A stretch of 64,000 nucleotides of DNA from Alteromonas australica (GTDB taxonomy: Bacteria; Pseudomonadota; Gammaproteobacteria; Enterobacterales; Alteromonadaceae). The stretch is from contig NZ_CP008849.1 of the NCBI RefSeq assembly GCF_000730385.1, positions 4,030,001-4,094,000 of the forward strand. Reading direction: 5' to 3'. Shown one piece after another: positions 27,959 through 37,424 of this stretch (position 1 is the stretch's first letter; every line of letters starts with the position of its first letter). A program made the position numbers and the translations under genes. The notes beneath the pieces are model-generated. The model saw nothing but the letters and a program-made list of their open reading frames with translations, was not told the origin of the DNA and made no database searches.

Positions 27959-28963
27959 TTAGGTGGGGTTTATTTTAACAAGCCAGTTGTGTTTATCTTC
28001 CGCTTTACCCCATTGAATATCATTAAGGGCTTGGCGCAGCTTCATGGTCACTGGGCCCGCTTCACCGTTACCTACTTGATATTCTTTTCCATTGTGAATA
28101 AAGGTTCCCACTGGCGTAAGCACTGCTGCGGTGCCCGATAATGCAGCCTCAGCGCTTGGCTTGGCAGCACGCTCGAGTAGTTCTTCAACAGTAATATCAC
28201 GTTCGCTTACTGTCATACCGTGATCTTTGGCAAGCTGTAAAATAGTGGCCCGCGTTACACCGTGTAAAAAGCTTGTATCCAAGCCTTTAGTGATGATTTC
28301 GTTACCATCAACAAGTAAGAAGTTAGCTGCACCGGTTTCTTGTACGTCACCGTTAGGGCAAAACAAGATTTGATCGGCTTGCACGTCTGCTTTTGCTTTC
28401 AATATAGGAGGGAGTGCGCTGGCATAGTTACCACCGCTTTTCACCATGCCCATGTGTGGCGCGCAGCGCATGCCTGTTTCATCAAGCAACAAGCGCAGCG
28501 GTTTTAGACCACCAGCGAAGTAATCACCTACCGGCGATAAAAGCACATACAACATAGAGGTAGCTGAGGGTGCTGCCGCTTTACCAATAGACGCCTCGGT
28601 ACCTATGTGAGTGGGACGAATATACATAGAACCTGGAGGCTCAGGAACCTCAGCGCTGTACGTAGACACGATGTCGATAATCATTTTTTCAACTTGTGCT
28701 TTGTCAATCTCAGGCAAGTTGAGTAAACGGCTGCTTTGCGCAAAACGTTCGATATTTCTATCCATACGGAAGATATTAATACTGCCGTCTTCGTGCCTAA
28801 ATGCTTTCAAACCTTCAAAACAGGTACTTGAGTAATGCAAGACATGGGCACCCGGGTGCATTTGTATGCTGTCTGCACTGACAAACTCAGTCTCAGTCCA
28901 TGTATCGTTTTCAAAGCGGGTAAGCGCCATCGTGGGCATGAATACAGTACCGAATACGGCCAT
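27959..28963 (-). CDS. ilvE: Branched-chain amino-acid aminotransferase
   Basis: 334 aa from ATG 28963 (MAVFGTVFMPTM), preceded by AGGA; an upstream in-frame start at 29014 is unlikely. It is a class IV PLP enzyme: HYSSTCFEGLKAFR, YIRPTHIG, the Schiff-base lysine in GMVKSGGNYA, QETGAANFLLV, and LSGTAAVLTPVG, typical of the long BCAT form. It interconverts leucine, isoleucine and valine with their 2-oxo acids using 2-oxoglutarate. It is a single-gene transcript with its own terminator. Confidence 0.95.
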   Translation of the reverse strand: MAVFGTVFMPTMALTRFENDTWTETEFVSADSIQMHPGAHVLHYSSTCFEGLKAFRHEDGSINIFRMDRNIERFAQSSRLLNLPEIDKAQVEKMIIDIVSTYSAEVPEPPGSMYIRPTHIGTEASIGKAAAPSATSMLYVLLSPVGDYFAGGLKPLRLLLDETGMRCAPHMGMVKSGGNYASALPPILKAKADVQADQILFCPNGDVQETGAANFLLVDGNEIITKGLDTSFLHGVTRATILQLAKDHGMTVSERDITVEELLERAAKPSAEAALSGTAAVLTPVGTFIHNGKEYQVGNGEAGPVTMKLRQALNDIQWGKAEDKHNWLVKINPT

Positions 28964-29124
28964 TAGTTTTTCCTGTTTACGTCTACTCAAAAAATACACG
29001 AGAGAGTTTACCAAAAAATGGTCGTATTGCTAAAAGAATGTCCAATGATGAAGCATTATTTCGCGATAGGGTTTTGGCAAGGTATGCGTACGGGCGCATC
29101 GGCAACGCCATGACTGAATGGCAG

Positions 29125-29154
29125 CGAGGCTGCTATCTTGCGATAGCAGCCTCG
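29125..29154 (-). terminator. Stable hairpin downstream of the TonB receptor gene
   Basis: A perfect 13-bp stem CGAGGCTGCTATC/GATAGCAGCCTCG with loop TTGC lies 30 bp past the stop codon at 29184. There is no T-run on the minus strand, so it may be a Rho-independent-like barrier or an mRNA 3' stabiliser. Confidence 0.55.
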
Positions 29155-29183
29155 TAACATGCGCGATTAGGTTTAAAATCGTG

Positions 29184-31604
29184 TTAGAACTGTGCTTTAA
29201 ACGCTACACCAAAATAACGGTCTGCGTCCCTTGGAATTTGATAGCGAAAGTTATCACCGCTATACGTCGTCGCATAGCTTTCATCAAGTAAGTTTTTGGC
29301 GATTAAAGACACCCGGAAAGCATCATCTTTAAACGACATACCCACGCTAGCATTCACCATGGTGTAGTCAGGCAGTAACGAGGCCGCATTAAATTCACCA
29401 GTATTGCCTGGCAAGTCAGAATACTGCTCATCGGTATAGATATATGACGCATTGTAGTAAATGTCGAAGCCATACTCGGTTTCCATAATATACTCTGCTG
29501 ACAACGAGTATTTAAGGTCAGGGGAGAAAGGCACATCTAAGCCAGAGCGATCAGTACAGGCATCAGCGTCTACTTCAGCAGGGCAATTAAACTCGTCGAT
29601 TTCAGCTTTGGTGTAAGCCACGCCACCAATCAGAGTAAGATTGTCCGTCGCATTGTACATAAAGTCTAGTTCAACACCTTGGGTGGTGACGTTACCCGCG
29701 TTAGTTAAGCGAGTAATACAGGCACCGTCAGAACAGTCAAAGTTGTTCGCCTGAAAGCCTTCAATATCAGTGGAGAATACGGCCACATTTAGTAGTAAAT
29801 CACGGCTAGCGTATTTATAACCAATCTCATAGGCATCCGACTCTTCTGCCCCAATAGGTCTGCCATCATTCTCGGGGTTAAAGTTGTAATAGACGTTAAA
29901 GCCTGGACCTTTATAGCCTTGCGAATAAGTACCGTAAATCATTTGGCCTTTCGCGATATCGTATTGAATTCCAACACGACCAGACAAATTGGTTTCATCG
30001 ACACTCCCTGCAGCATCAGTATCTAATGTAGCAGGGCGCACGCCAACACCCGTGCGGCCGTATTCATCGTTATTCACACGCCGGTGGGTGTAAGACACTT
30101 CGTCATCGGTATAGCGCAATCCAAAAATTAAACGCATGTCATCGCTAAGATCGTAAGTCCCGTCACCGTACAAGGCCCAGTTGTTAAACTCTGTGCTCAT
30201 GTAAGCTGTGGCCGACACAATATCATTGGCGTTACAGCTTACACCCAATGAATCAGCATAAGCGCCTAAATCAGATAACGCGGTTGTTAAGTCGTCACCG
30301 GAAAGGTTGTTTTCGGCATAATTGGTCAATGCAGCATCTAACTGCCCAGCATTGTTTTGACAACTCGCGTCACGGGTAAAGCTTCGCTCGGAGTCCATAT
30401 TCCAGTAGAACAAGCCGGCTAAGAAATTGAAGGGGCCAGACAGGTTAGATGCAACGCGGAACTCCTGTGAAAACTGACTCCACTCTTGCGGGCCCACATC
30501 ATGTAATTGGAAAGGTGCGCCAAATACCGGTTCGTTACTGTCCCCCGCAATGGAAGTGAAATCGCCCTCACGGTATTCGGTATTTTCCCACGAACGCTGT
30601 GCAGTAATTGAGGTATAAGTATAGTCACCCACTGTTTTGTCTACTTGCACAGAAAACGCAGCATGATCGTCGATGGTTCGCGACTCAAAATCATGATCGA
30701 TTTGACGCTGATCCAAATCGATATCAGCGACACCATCAACAATGCCATCACTATTTGGCGCAGCTTCTGAATCAGGGTTACGACCACTTGGCAAGCCTTC
30801 TAAATCGGCACAGCAGTCATCGTCTGCGCTATAGAATTCGCTAATAAATTTAACCGTTAAATCGTCTGCAGGCTCGTAAAGCACAACCGCACGTGCCCCT
30901 TCACGATCGTAGCCATTTACCATTTCATTGTTATAGACATTTTTTATGTAGCCATCAAACTTGCCTTGGAAGACCGTTAAACTGGCAGATAATTCATCGG
31001 TTAAGCCACCGCTTACCGTCCCTTTCATACGGTATTCATTGTCTTGATAAAACTCAGTAGAAAGGCTGCCGGTTAGCTCTTGTGTAGGATCTTTCGTAGT
31101 AATATTCACCACACCTGCCGACGCATTTTTACCAAACAGCGTACCTTGCGGGCCTCGCAAAACTTCAATACGGTCAACATCGTAAAGGTCGGCAAACGCT
31201 TGACCCGAGCGCCCTAATACGACGCCATCCACGACAGTAGCGACACTAGGTTCAGCGGCAATACTAAAAGAAATGGTGCCAATGCCTCGCACGGTAAGTG
31301 CGGAGTTTCGAGTAGTGGTGCCTTTTCGGAAGCTGACGGAGGGGACTAACGCTTGAAGGTTTTCAACATTGTTTGCGAAAGCGGATTCAATCTGGTCGCC
31401 CCGTAGTACGGAAACCGCAACCGGTACATCACTGATGCTCTGCACACGTTTTTGTGAAGTTACGACGATTTGTTCAAACGACTTATCATCGTCTGGCGCT
31501 TGTGCTGGCTCTGCTTCTTGCGCGTAGGTGTGGGCGCTAACGAGCAGTCCAGACGTCATAGCAAGCGTGACCGCTTTACTTATGATTGATCGCTTTGTAT
31601 TCAT
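29184..31604 (-). CDS. TonB-dependent receptor of the sulfosugar regulon
   Basis: 806 aa; GGAG stands before the ATG. Signal peptide (LAMTSGLLVSAHTYAQ), TonB-box region (FEQIVVTSQKR), plug with RIEVLRGPQGTLFGKNASAGVVNITTKDP, and a barrel ending in FGVAFKAQF. It belongs to the large sphingomonad/alteromonad type of receptors that import sugars and other nutrients. It has its own promoter region with a copy of the shared palindrome at 31793, about 190 bp upstream. That places it with the symporter, GH31 and dioxygenase genes; the likely cargo is a sulfoquinovose-type glycoside (inference). Confidence 0.88.
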   Translation of the reverse strand: MNTKRSIISKAVTLAMTSGLLVSAHTYAQEAEPAQAPDDDKSFEQIVVTSQKRVQSISDVPVAVSVLRGDQIESAFANNVENLQALVPSVSFRKGTTTRNSALTVRGIGTISFSIAAEPSVATVVDGVVLGRSGQAFADLYDVDRIEVLRGPQGTLFGKNASAGVVNITTKDPTQELTGSLSTEFYQDNEYRMKGTVSGGLTDELSASLTVFQGKFDGYIKNVYNNEMVNGYDREGARAVVLYEPADDLTVKFISEFYSADDDCCADLEGLPSGRNPDSEAAPNSDGIVDGVADIDLDQRQIDHDFESRTIDDHAAFSVQVDKTVGDYTYTSITAQRSWENTEYREGDFTSIAGDSNEPVFGAPFQLHDVGPQEWSQFSQEFRVASNLSGPFNFLAGLFYWNMDSERSFTRDASCQNNAGQLDAALTNYAENNLSGDDLTTALSDLGAYADSLGVSCNANDIVSATAYMSTEFNNWALYGDGTYDLSDDMRLIFGLRYTDDEVSYTHRRVNNDEYGRTGVGVRPATLDTDAAGSVDETNLSGRVGIQYDIAKGQMIYGTYSQGYKGPGFNVYYNFNPENDGRPIGAEESDAYEIGYKYASRDLLLNVAVFSTDIEGFQANNFDCSDGACITRLTNAGNVTTQGVELDFMYNATDNLTLIGGVAYTKAEIDEFNCPAEVDADACTDRSGLDVPFSPDLKYSLSAEYIMETEYGFDIYYNASYIYTDEQYSDLPGNTGEFNAASLLPDYTMVNASVGMSFKDDAFRVSLIAKNLLDESYATTYSGDNFRYQIPRDADRYFGVAFKAQF

Positions 31605-31792
31605 GTTGTTCTCCAGGTGTTTCGCTTATCACATGTAGGTTTACGACACGTGTTAATGCCCGCCTTATTAAGGGGGTAATTTATCGCAAGCCCATCACGC
31701 GTGGTTTTTATTGTGCGGCGTAGAATTAGAGTACAGCGCTACGCAGTGCGTTTATGAACCTTGTTTATTGATATAAGATATCTTGCGTCTAA

Positions 31793-31808
31793 TGTCTTAT
31801 ATAAGAGT
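31793..31808. promoter_or_regulatory. Probable GntR operator upstream of the TonB receptor
   Basis: TGTCTTATATAAGAGT matches the perfect palindrome at 35729 in 14 of 16 positions and contains the 12-bp palindrome TCTTATATAAGA. A second small palindrome, AAGATATCTT, lies 9 bp to its left. The rest of the 300-bp gap between the receptor and the symporter gene shows nothing else I can name. Confidence 0.75.
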
Positions 31809-31900
31809 TATTAAGTTAAACAATTGTTAAAGAGTTTGCAAACGTTATGTTAATTTTTTTGCGTTTTTTCTGTACAGCCCTGTAGAAACGGGGCGAATAC

Positions 31901-33628
31901 TTATAGACCAGGCGTAGCAAGACGCTTTAGGCCTCGCTCGTATTTAAAGCGCCACCACTTCAGGCTAAAGCCGATAGCGACAAAACAGGTGCTCCATAAC
32001 GCGATAAGCGATGGAATAAAGAGATTGCTAATGCCGCCAACAAACCCCACAGGAGAGAACATGAGATAGAGGGTGACAATCAGGCCTACCAGCACTATGG
32101 CGCAGGGAATAGCGTAACGCCAAGGCGTCATATTCACTTCCGCTTTAGGTGTAAAGTGCCAGGGGGTTTGCAGGGGGTACAGACGGCCTATAACCAGCAT
32201 AATGGCGAGCTCTATGGCAAATAAGATGGCATAGATGTGAATAAAGTTAATGTCTACTTCCCACACAAATTTTAGCAATCCGTATGCAATCACATGGAAA
32301 ATAATGGCAACTTTTGCCGCTAAAGCTGGTACCCGTTTGGTAAATAAGCCTACCAACACAATGGTAATAACAGGAATGTTATAAAACCCGGTGAAGATAC
32401 GAATAATTTGCCACAGGCCCTCAGGGGCAAACATTAAAAGCGGAGCCGTAATAAATGACAAGACAGCAATAACCAAGCTGGTTATTTTGGCCACACGAAT
32501 AAGCTTCTCATCTGTCACTTTGTCTTTTTTCAGAGGCTTATAAACATCTAAACAAAACAGCGTGGCAGCACTATTGAGTAACGAGTTGAACGAACTGAAT
32601 ACTGCGCCCAGCAAAACAGCCAAAAAGAAACCTGACAAATATTGAGGTAGTACGTCTTTCACCAAATGAGGATAGGCTAAGTCGATGGTTTGTAAGTTCT
32701 CATCTTGATATAGATGATACGCAATCACACCAGGTAGCATCATCATAAAGGGCACTAGCACTTTAAAGTAACCAGAGAAAAGCACACCTTTTTGCCCTTC
32801 TACGAGGTTTTTAGCCCCCAGAGTGCGTTGAATCACATATTGGTTAGTCCCCCAATAAAACAAATTAGCGAGGATCATGCCGGTAAATATGGTGCCAAAG
32901 GGCACAGGATCGTCACGACTGCCTATGGCATTCAGCTTTTCTGTTTCTGTGGTGGCAATGGTCGATAACCCCTGACTGAAACTGCCATCACCCAGCGCGA
33001 TTAACCCCAATACAGGCACCAAGAGCCCTACAATTAACAAACCAATACCATTTATCGTATCTGAAACCGCCACGGCTTTAAGACCACCAAAAATAGCATA
33101 GAGCGCACCCACGGTTCCCACAACAATAATGGTAAAGACCAATGACGCTTCATAGCTAATATTGAGTAACCCGGGTACATCAAATAGCCTTAGAACAGCA
33201 ATAGAGCCTGAATACAGCACTGAAGGAATGGTGACCAAAGAGTAGCCCACCATGAAAAGCACCACCGTCATTCTTCGCACGCTGTCATCGAATCTGTTGC
33301 GCAAAAATTCAGGGAGCGTTGAAAACGCTCCTGCCAAATAACGGGGGAGAAAAATTAACGCCATAATGATGGTGGATATACCTGCGGTGACCTCCCATGC
33401 CATGGCGCTTAAGTTATAGCCAAATGCAGAGCCGTTTAGCCCGATGAGTTGCTCTGCAGACAAATTAGTGAGAATCATAGACCCAGCAATAAAGGTACCG
33501 GTAAGCCCTCTCCCAGCGAGGAAATACCCATCTTGAGTATTCACTTCGCCTTTGGTTTTCATGTACGAAATTACGGCCACAATAGCCATAAACGCCATGC
33601 ATGATAATAGGGTTAGGGTGATATCCAT
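31901..33628 (-). CDS. Sodium/solute symporter (SSS family), probable sugar importer
   Basis: 575 aa, with AGGAGTCGTAC before the ATG. About 14 hydrophobic segments are seen. Family traits include GRGLTGTFIAGSMILTNLSAEQLIGLNG near the start and the WGTNQYVIQRTLGAKNLVEGQKG loop, typical of SGLT-like sugar symporters. It is 16 bp downstream of the GH31 gene in the same transcript. It would bring the sulfosugar or its glycoside across the inner membrane with sodium, fitting a marine host (substrate inferred). Confidence 0.9.
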   Translation of the reverse strand: MDITLTLLSCMAFMAIVAVISYMKTKGEVNTQDGYFLAGRGLTGTFIAGSMILTNLSAEQLIGLNGSAFGYNLSAMAWEVTAGISTIIMALIFLPRYLAGAFSTLPEFLRNRFDDSVRRMTVVLFMVGYSLVTIPSVLYSGSIAVLRLFDVPGLLNISYEASLVFTIIVVGTVGALYAIFGGLKAVAVSDTINGIGLLIVGLLVPVLGLIALGDGSFSQGLSTIATTETEKLNAIGSRDDPVPFGTIFTGMILANLFYWGTNQYVIQRTLGAKNLVEGQKGVLFSGYFKVLVPFMMMLPGVIAYHLYQDENLQTIDLAYPHLVKDVLPQYLSGFFLAVLLGAVFSSFNSLLNSAATLFCLDVYKPLKKDKVTDEKLIRVAKITSLVIAVLSFITAPLLMFAPEGLWQIIRIFTGFYNIPVITIVLVGLFTKRVPALAAKVAIIFHVIAYGLLKFVWEVDINFIHIYAILFAIELAIMLVIGRLYPLQTPWHFTPKAEVNMTPWRYAIPCAIVLVGLIVTLYLMFSPVGFVGGISNLFIPSLIALWSTCFVAIGFSLKWWRFKYERGLKRLATPGL

Positions 33629-33644
33629 GTACGACTCCTAGGGC

Positions 33645-35711
33645 TTATGCCGGCCAAAAGTGGGTGTTGGTCATGTCCATATCGGTATGCTGAACATCAG
33701 GTCCCATCACAATCTGCTTACCTTTTCGGATAAACACCGCCACTTCATCAAGGGCTAGCGATTCCTCTTTGTACTGACCTCCACCTACGGTTTCGTCTGT
33801 GCCCAATCGCACCCATTCACCTTCAGGAAGGTAGTATTTTATTTTCCCACCAGGGACCACACATGGCACTACGAGCAAATCATCGCCGCACATAAATTGC
33901 TGTTCAAAGCTATGGCATACGGGCTGTTCTGGGAAAGCGAGTGCCATGGCGCGCTGCACAGGCAAGCCCGTCTTCGATGCTTTTTCAGCCGTTTGCTTTA
34001 AATAAGGAATAAGACGGTAACGCAGCTTTAGCGCGTCAAACACGGCTTGGGATGCTTCATCGCCGTACGACCAAGGTTCGCGAGGGCCGATACCATGAAG
34101 GCGCATATGTGCGCTAAATACAGACGCTTGCGCCCAACGAACATAAAGCTCTGCATCACGGGTATCTTTATAAAAACCGCCAATATCGGTAGCAAAGAAA
34201 GGCCCACCAGACATACCCCATGATAAACTACCGCGAATACTGGCAGCTAAACCATGCCAATCGGCCTGTGGGTCGCCGCCCCATTGTGATGGATAGCGTT
34301 GGCTGCCCGTCCACGCCGAACGACTAAACAAAAACGGCCCCGTTTTACAGTATTTTTCAGCCGCTTCGTAAACACAGCGGTTGTACAACATACTGTAAAC
34401 ATTGTGCAGACGATTGCCTGAGTCACCGCTGTACGACACCATATTGTCGTCTTCTAGCTGCTCGCCAAAATCAGCCTTAATCATATCTACACCCAGTTCA
34501 AAAAACGGCTTGTGCGAGGTTTTCCAAAATTCGTAGGCTTCAGGATGAGTAAAGTCTAAAATGCCAGAATCAGGCAAAGGCGTAAGCACTTCACCAAACG
34601 GACTTAAATCCCACTCGTAGCGATAAGCTTCGCCGGTACGCTTGTCTTTAATTAACCAGCCTTTTTCTGCGGCCTTTTTATACAGTGGGTTTTTCACTGA
34701 AATCATTGGGTATTCCCATACGCAAATTTTAAAGCCTAGGGATTTCAGTTCATCAATAACCGGTTGCGGGTCGGCGTAGCGTGTTGGATCCCACTCAAAT
34801 GCAAAACGGGTATCGGTATCTTGCCAAGCGCGGCCATCTAATGTGATCACATCGCAGGGCATATTTTTTTCGCGGACCTCCCTTGCCACCGACAAGAGTT
34901 CTTCTGCGTCTTTGTAGTAGGCCTTTGACAAAATAACACCAAGACTCCAAGTAGGAGGCGTTGGGGCAAAGCCTGTTAGCTGACTATAAGTATTAATGCT
35001 TTGCGCGGGACTATCTTGGTGATAGATGAACATGTCTAGCACCGCATCTTCAACCAGACACACATAAGCGCGCTGCGACCAAAGCGCGTAGCCTACGCCA
35101 TGGGTAACAGGTGCAGGGGTATGTACAAACAGGTTCCAGCCTTCGGGGCTCCACGCATAAGGGGTATTTTTGTAGGATTTCTCGGCATTCACGCCCAGCG
35201 CATCATGATTGTACGAACGTACTAGCTGCCCCCGTTTATCTAACTTGCCCCATTTTTCACCTAACCCATAAACAGCTTCGTCGTAGTTAAGTTCTAAACT
35301 GATTAACCAACCACTGTCGGTTTTTGCAAAAGGCGGCAGACGATGTTGGCGCACAAAATGACCATCCGTCGCGCTCTGCTGTACTAAGGTGTCGTTCTTG
35401 TACAGTTTAAAATGCAACGGAGAAGCATATAGCTCAAGACGGTAATCGCCCCCTGTTAACGTGCTGTGGGATTTATCGCCTTTAAGGGTAAGCCTTTCAT
35501 TTTGTGGAACCGTGCACAGCATTTTGAATTGATCATCTTGGCTTTCACCTGCTTGAAGGCGCATTCCAAAGGCGCTAATGGAAAGCTTGAGTTCGCCATA
35601 CTGGGTAGGAACCACAAGCGTGGTATCGTTTGCAAGAAACGGCTGCGCTGTGATGTCGGCAGCCACAATATCATTCCAATTTGGTTCAATTAGACTAAAC
35701 GCGTTACCCAT
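33645..35711 (-). CDS. Glycoside hydrolase family 31 (YicI/alpha-xylosidase-like)
   Basis: 688 aa, no signal peptide, so cytoplasmic. N-terminal beta-domain, then the TIM barrel: nucleophile Asp in MIKADFGEQ, acid/base Asp in WGGDPQADWHG, FEWDPTRYADP and GPFFATDIGGF. By eye it is closest to YicI-type alpha-xylosidases. In sulfoquinovosidase YihQ an Arg-x-x-Trp pair (R301/W304) just before the WxW segment binds the sulfonate. The aligned stretch here reads DTDTRFAFEW, which lacks that pair but has a nearby Arg. Its operon and operator tie it to sulfonate genes, so it may be a divergent sulfoquinovosidase or act on another alpha-glycoside. Confidence 0.85.
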   Translation of the reverse strand: MGNAFSLIEPNWNDIVAADITAQPFLANDTTLVVPTQYGELKLSISAFGMRLQAGESQDDQFKMLCTVPQNERLTLKGDKSHSTLTGGDYRLELYASPLHFKLYKNDTLVQQSATDGHFVRQHRLPPFAKTDSGWLISLELNYDEAVYGLGEKWGKLDKRGQLVRSYNHDALGVNAEKSYKNTPYAWSPEGWNLFVHTPAPVTHGVGYALWSQRAYVCLVEDAVLDMFIYHQDSPAQSINTYSQLTGFAPTPPTWSLGVILSKAYYKDAEELLSVAREVREKNMPCDVITLDGRAWQDTDTRFAFEWDPTRYADPQPVIDELKSLGFKICVWEYPMISVKNPLYKKAAEKGWLIKDKRTGEAYRYEWDLSPFGEVLTPLPDSGILDFTHPEAYEFWKTSHKPFFELGVDMIKADFGEQLEDDNMVSYSGDSGNRLHNVYSMLYNRCVYEAAEKYCKTGPFLFSRSAWTGSQRYPSQWGGDPQADWHGLAASIRGSLSWGMSGGPFFATDIGGFYKDTRDAELYVRWAQASVFSAHMRLHGIGPREPWSYGDEASQAVFDALKLRYRLIPYLKQTAEKASKTGLPVQRAMALAFPEQPVCHSFEQQFMCGDDLLVVPCVVPGGKIKYYLPEGEWVRLGTDETVGGGQYKEESLALDEVAVFIRKGKQIVMGPDVQHTDMDMTNTHFWPA

Positions 35712-35728
35712 TTATACATTACCTTTAA

Positions 35729-35744
35729 TGTCTTATATAAGACA
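35729..35744. promoter_or_regulatory. Perfect 16-bp operator upstream of GH31-symporter operon
   Basis: TGTCTTATATAAGACA is a perfect palindrome ending 17 bases before the GH31 start codon. A protein bound here would block the leader or promoter, so repression is likely. Similar sites at 31793 and 37649 define the proposed regulon. Confidence 0.85.
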
Positions 35745-35822
35745 CAAGTTAATGAAATGTAACTCGAGTGTCAATCACGAATGATAAATTTATGAAAATT
35801 CCGATCACATATACAGAACTTT

Positions 35823-36575
35823 TTAAAAAGAGACATTCCGTACAATCAGGGTAAAACCACTTAAAGAAAGCATACTTAGCGCTAATAAGCGAACAAAAGA
35901 CGCGGGTATGCGTGCAGCTATAAGACGGCCAATACGAGTAAATATTAAAATAACAGGCACGGCGCACAGGGTCGACACAAAAATTTCTTCGGAAGGCAGT
36001 GTTCCAAAAGGCACAATGGCTAGCCTCAGCAACGAGGTGACGCTAAACACCGCCAACAAGGTAAAGCGAATTTCATGAATGGGCCAATGTTGGCGATAGC
36101 ATTGAAATACCACCGGCGGACCAAAGGTAGAAAATAGCCCCCCAAGCAAACCGCCCAACGCTCCCGCTATTGTAAATCCGGTCGCACTACCTGAAGGTAC
36201 GCTATGTTTACGTTTTGCCAGCAGAAGGCCACAACAACTAAGAATAGCCACCCCAAGGATGATGTTAAGCCAGGTTGCCATGCCAGCCGAAAGGTATTCT
36301 AGTAATGCATAACCCACCCCCATCAGGGGAATACCGCTTACGAGTAAAAGCGTAAATGCTCGCCTGTTCACTTGCTCGGTATTTTTAAGTACTAAGCTTA
36401 CCGAGTTGAACAGACTTAAAAAACTCACCACAAAGGTGGTGGCGGTAAGCGGCATAATATTAAACAGGGTAAAACTCGATACCACCATAAGACCAAACCC
36501 AAAACCGCTTAAGGTTTGCAGAAGCGTAGCCAAACCAAGAAGCGCAAACATGGGGAGGAGTGTTTCCAGTAGCAT
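35823..36575 (-). CDS. TSUP (TauE/SafE) family exporter, probable sulfite exporter
   Basis: 250 aa with about eight hydrophobic segments and the TauE/SafE pattern LLGLATLLQTLSGFGFGLM at the start and ALGGLLGGLFSTFGPPVVFQ in the middle. Members export sulfite, sulfoacetate or related anions. Divergent from the GntR gene and next to GH31, it fits a role in expelling sulfite freed in the cytoplasm by the dioxygenase, or moving a sulfonate. A second, unrelated exporter (39729) is in the same locus. Confidence 0.8.
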   Translation of the reverse strand: MLLETLLPMFALLGLATLLQTLSGFGFGLMVVSSFTLFNIMPLTATTFVVSFLSLFNSVSLVLKNTEQVNRRAFTLLLVSGIPLMGVGYALLEYLSAGMATWLNIILGVAILSCCGLLLAKRKHSVPSGSATGFTIAGALGGLLGGLFSTFGPPVVFQCYRQHWPIHEIRFTLLAVFSVTSLLRLAIVPFGTLPSEEIFVSTLCAVPVILIFTRIGRLIAARIPASFVRLLALSMLSLSGFTLIVRNVSF

Positions 36576-36631
36576 CTCGTGTTATTCCTTCGATGTATGT
36601 GATTTATATTAAAAATGCGCTATAACTCTTG

Positions 36632-36647
36632 TGTATGATATAAAAAC
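36632..36647. promoter_or_regulatory. Weak possible operator upstream of the GntR gene
   Basis: TGTATGATATAAAAAC matches the regulon palindrome at 11 of 16 positions, in the 99-bp spacer between the TSUP and GntR genes. It could serve autoregulation but is poor enough to be chance. Confidence 0.3.
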
Positions 36648-36674
36648 AAAAACTAAGCATTGGGTTACGGTTAC

Positions 36675-37424
36675 ATGTCTTCATCACAATTCGACCACAA
36701 ACTTGGCGGTCCAAGCCTTGCCTTCCAACCTCTTTACCAGCAGGTTGCTGAATACATTAAGCAACTTATTGTAGAACGCAGGTGGCAACCGGGCGAAATG
36801 CTTCCAAGTGAATTCAAGCTAGCCGACGAATTTAACGTAAGCCAAGGCACTGTAAGAAAAGCCCTAACCTTGTTAACCGACACCAAAATAGTTAATCGCC
36901 GGCAAGGTGTTGGCACATTTGTATCTGAGCACACCGCACAAGATGCTTTGTTTCGCTTTTTTCCATTGCAAGCCGATGGAAAGGGAGCCGACTTACCCAA
37001 AGCCGAGCTTTTGAATAAAGCGTTAGCAGAGCCATCTGAAGCTGTTCAACGGGCATTATCTTTATCACCTAAAGATAAAGTCGTTAAGCTAAACCGCAGA
37101 CGTATTCTTGATAACGAGTTCTGCATGCTCGAAGCCGTATATTTACCCGCCAAGCTTTTTGCCGATATTGAAAAGCGGGAAGATATACCTCATACGCTGT
37201 ATCACTTTTACCAAACCGACTATAACCAAACGGTATTTAAAACCCGTGACAGCATTAAAGCGGTACTCGCGTCAAAAAGTGATGCGAAAAGCCTGAATAT
37301 CGAAAAAGGCACACCTTTACTTCTGGTTACCCGAGTCACCGAGTCGATTGACGGTACACTCATAGAATACCGTGAAAGCAAATGTCGTACTGATCACTAC
37401 CATTACCAGGTTGAATTAGATTAA
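36675..37424 (+). CDS. GntR-family (HutC/UTRA) regulator of the sulfosugar locus
   Basis: 249 aa from ATG 36675; a TTG at 36660 is the alternative and neither has a strong ribosome-binding site. The N-terminal winged helix contains WQPGEMLPSEFKLADEFNVSQGTVRKAL, and the UTRA ligand domain follows (KLNRRRILDNEFCMLEAVYLP, TPLLLVTRVTESIDGTLIEYRESKCRTDHYHY). HutC-type regulators bind short palindromes and are released by a pathway sugar or intermediate. Its central position and the matching palindromes on both sides make it the likely repressor of the whole cluster. Confidence 0.92.
   Translation: MSSSQFDHKLGGPSLAFQPLYQQVAEYIKQLIVERRWQPGEMLPSEFKLADEFNVSQGTVRKALTLLTDTKIVNRRQGVGTFVSEHTAQDALFRFFPLQADGKGADLPKAELLNKALAEPSEAVQRALSLSPKDKVVKLNRRRILDNEFCMLEAVYLPAKLFADIEKREDIPHTLYHFYQTDYNQTVFKTRDSIKAVLASKSDAKSLNIEKGTPLLLVTRVTESIDGTLIEYRESKCRTDHYHYQVELD

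Noticed and set aside
33645-35711. Calling the GH31 gene a sulfoquinovosidase outright
   Set aside because: The YihQ Arg-x-x-Trp sulfonate-binding pair is not at the aligned position, so only a GH31 call is supported.
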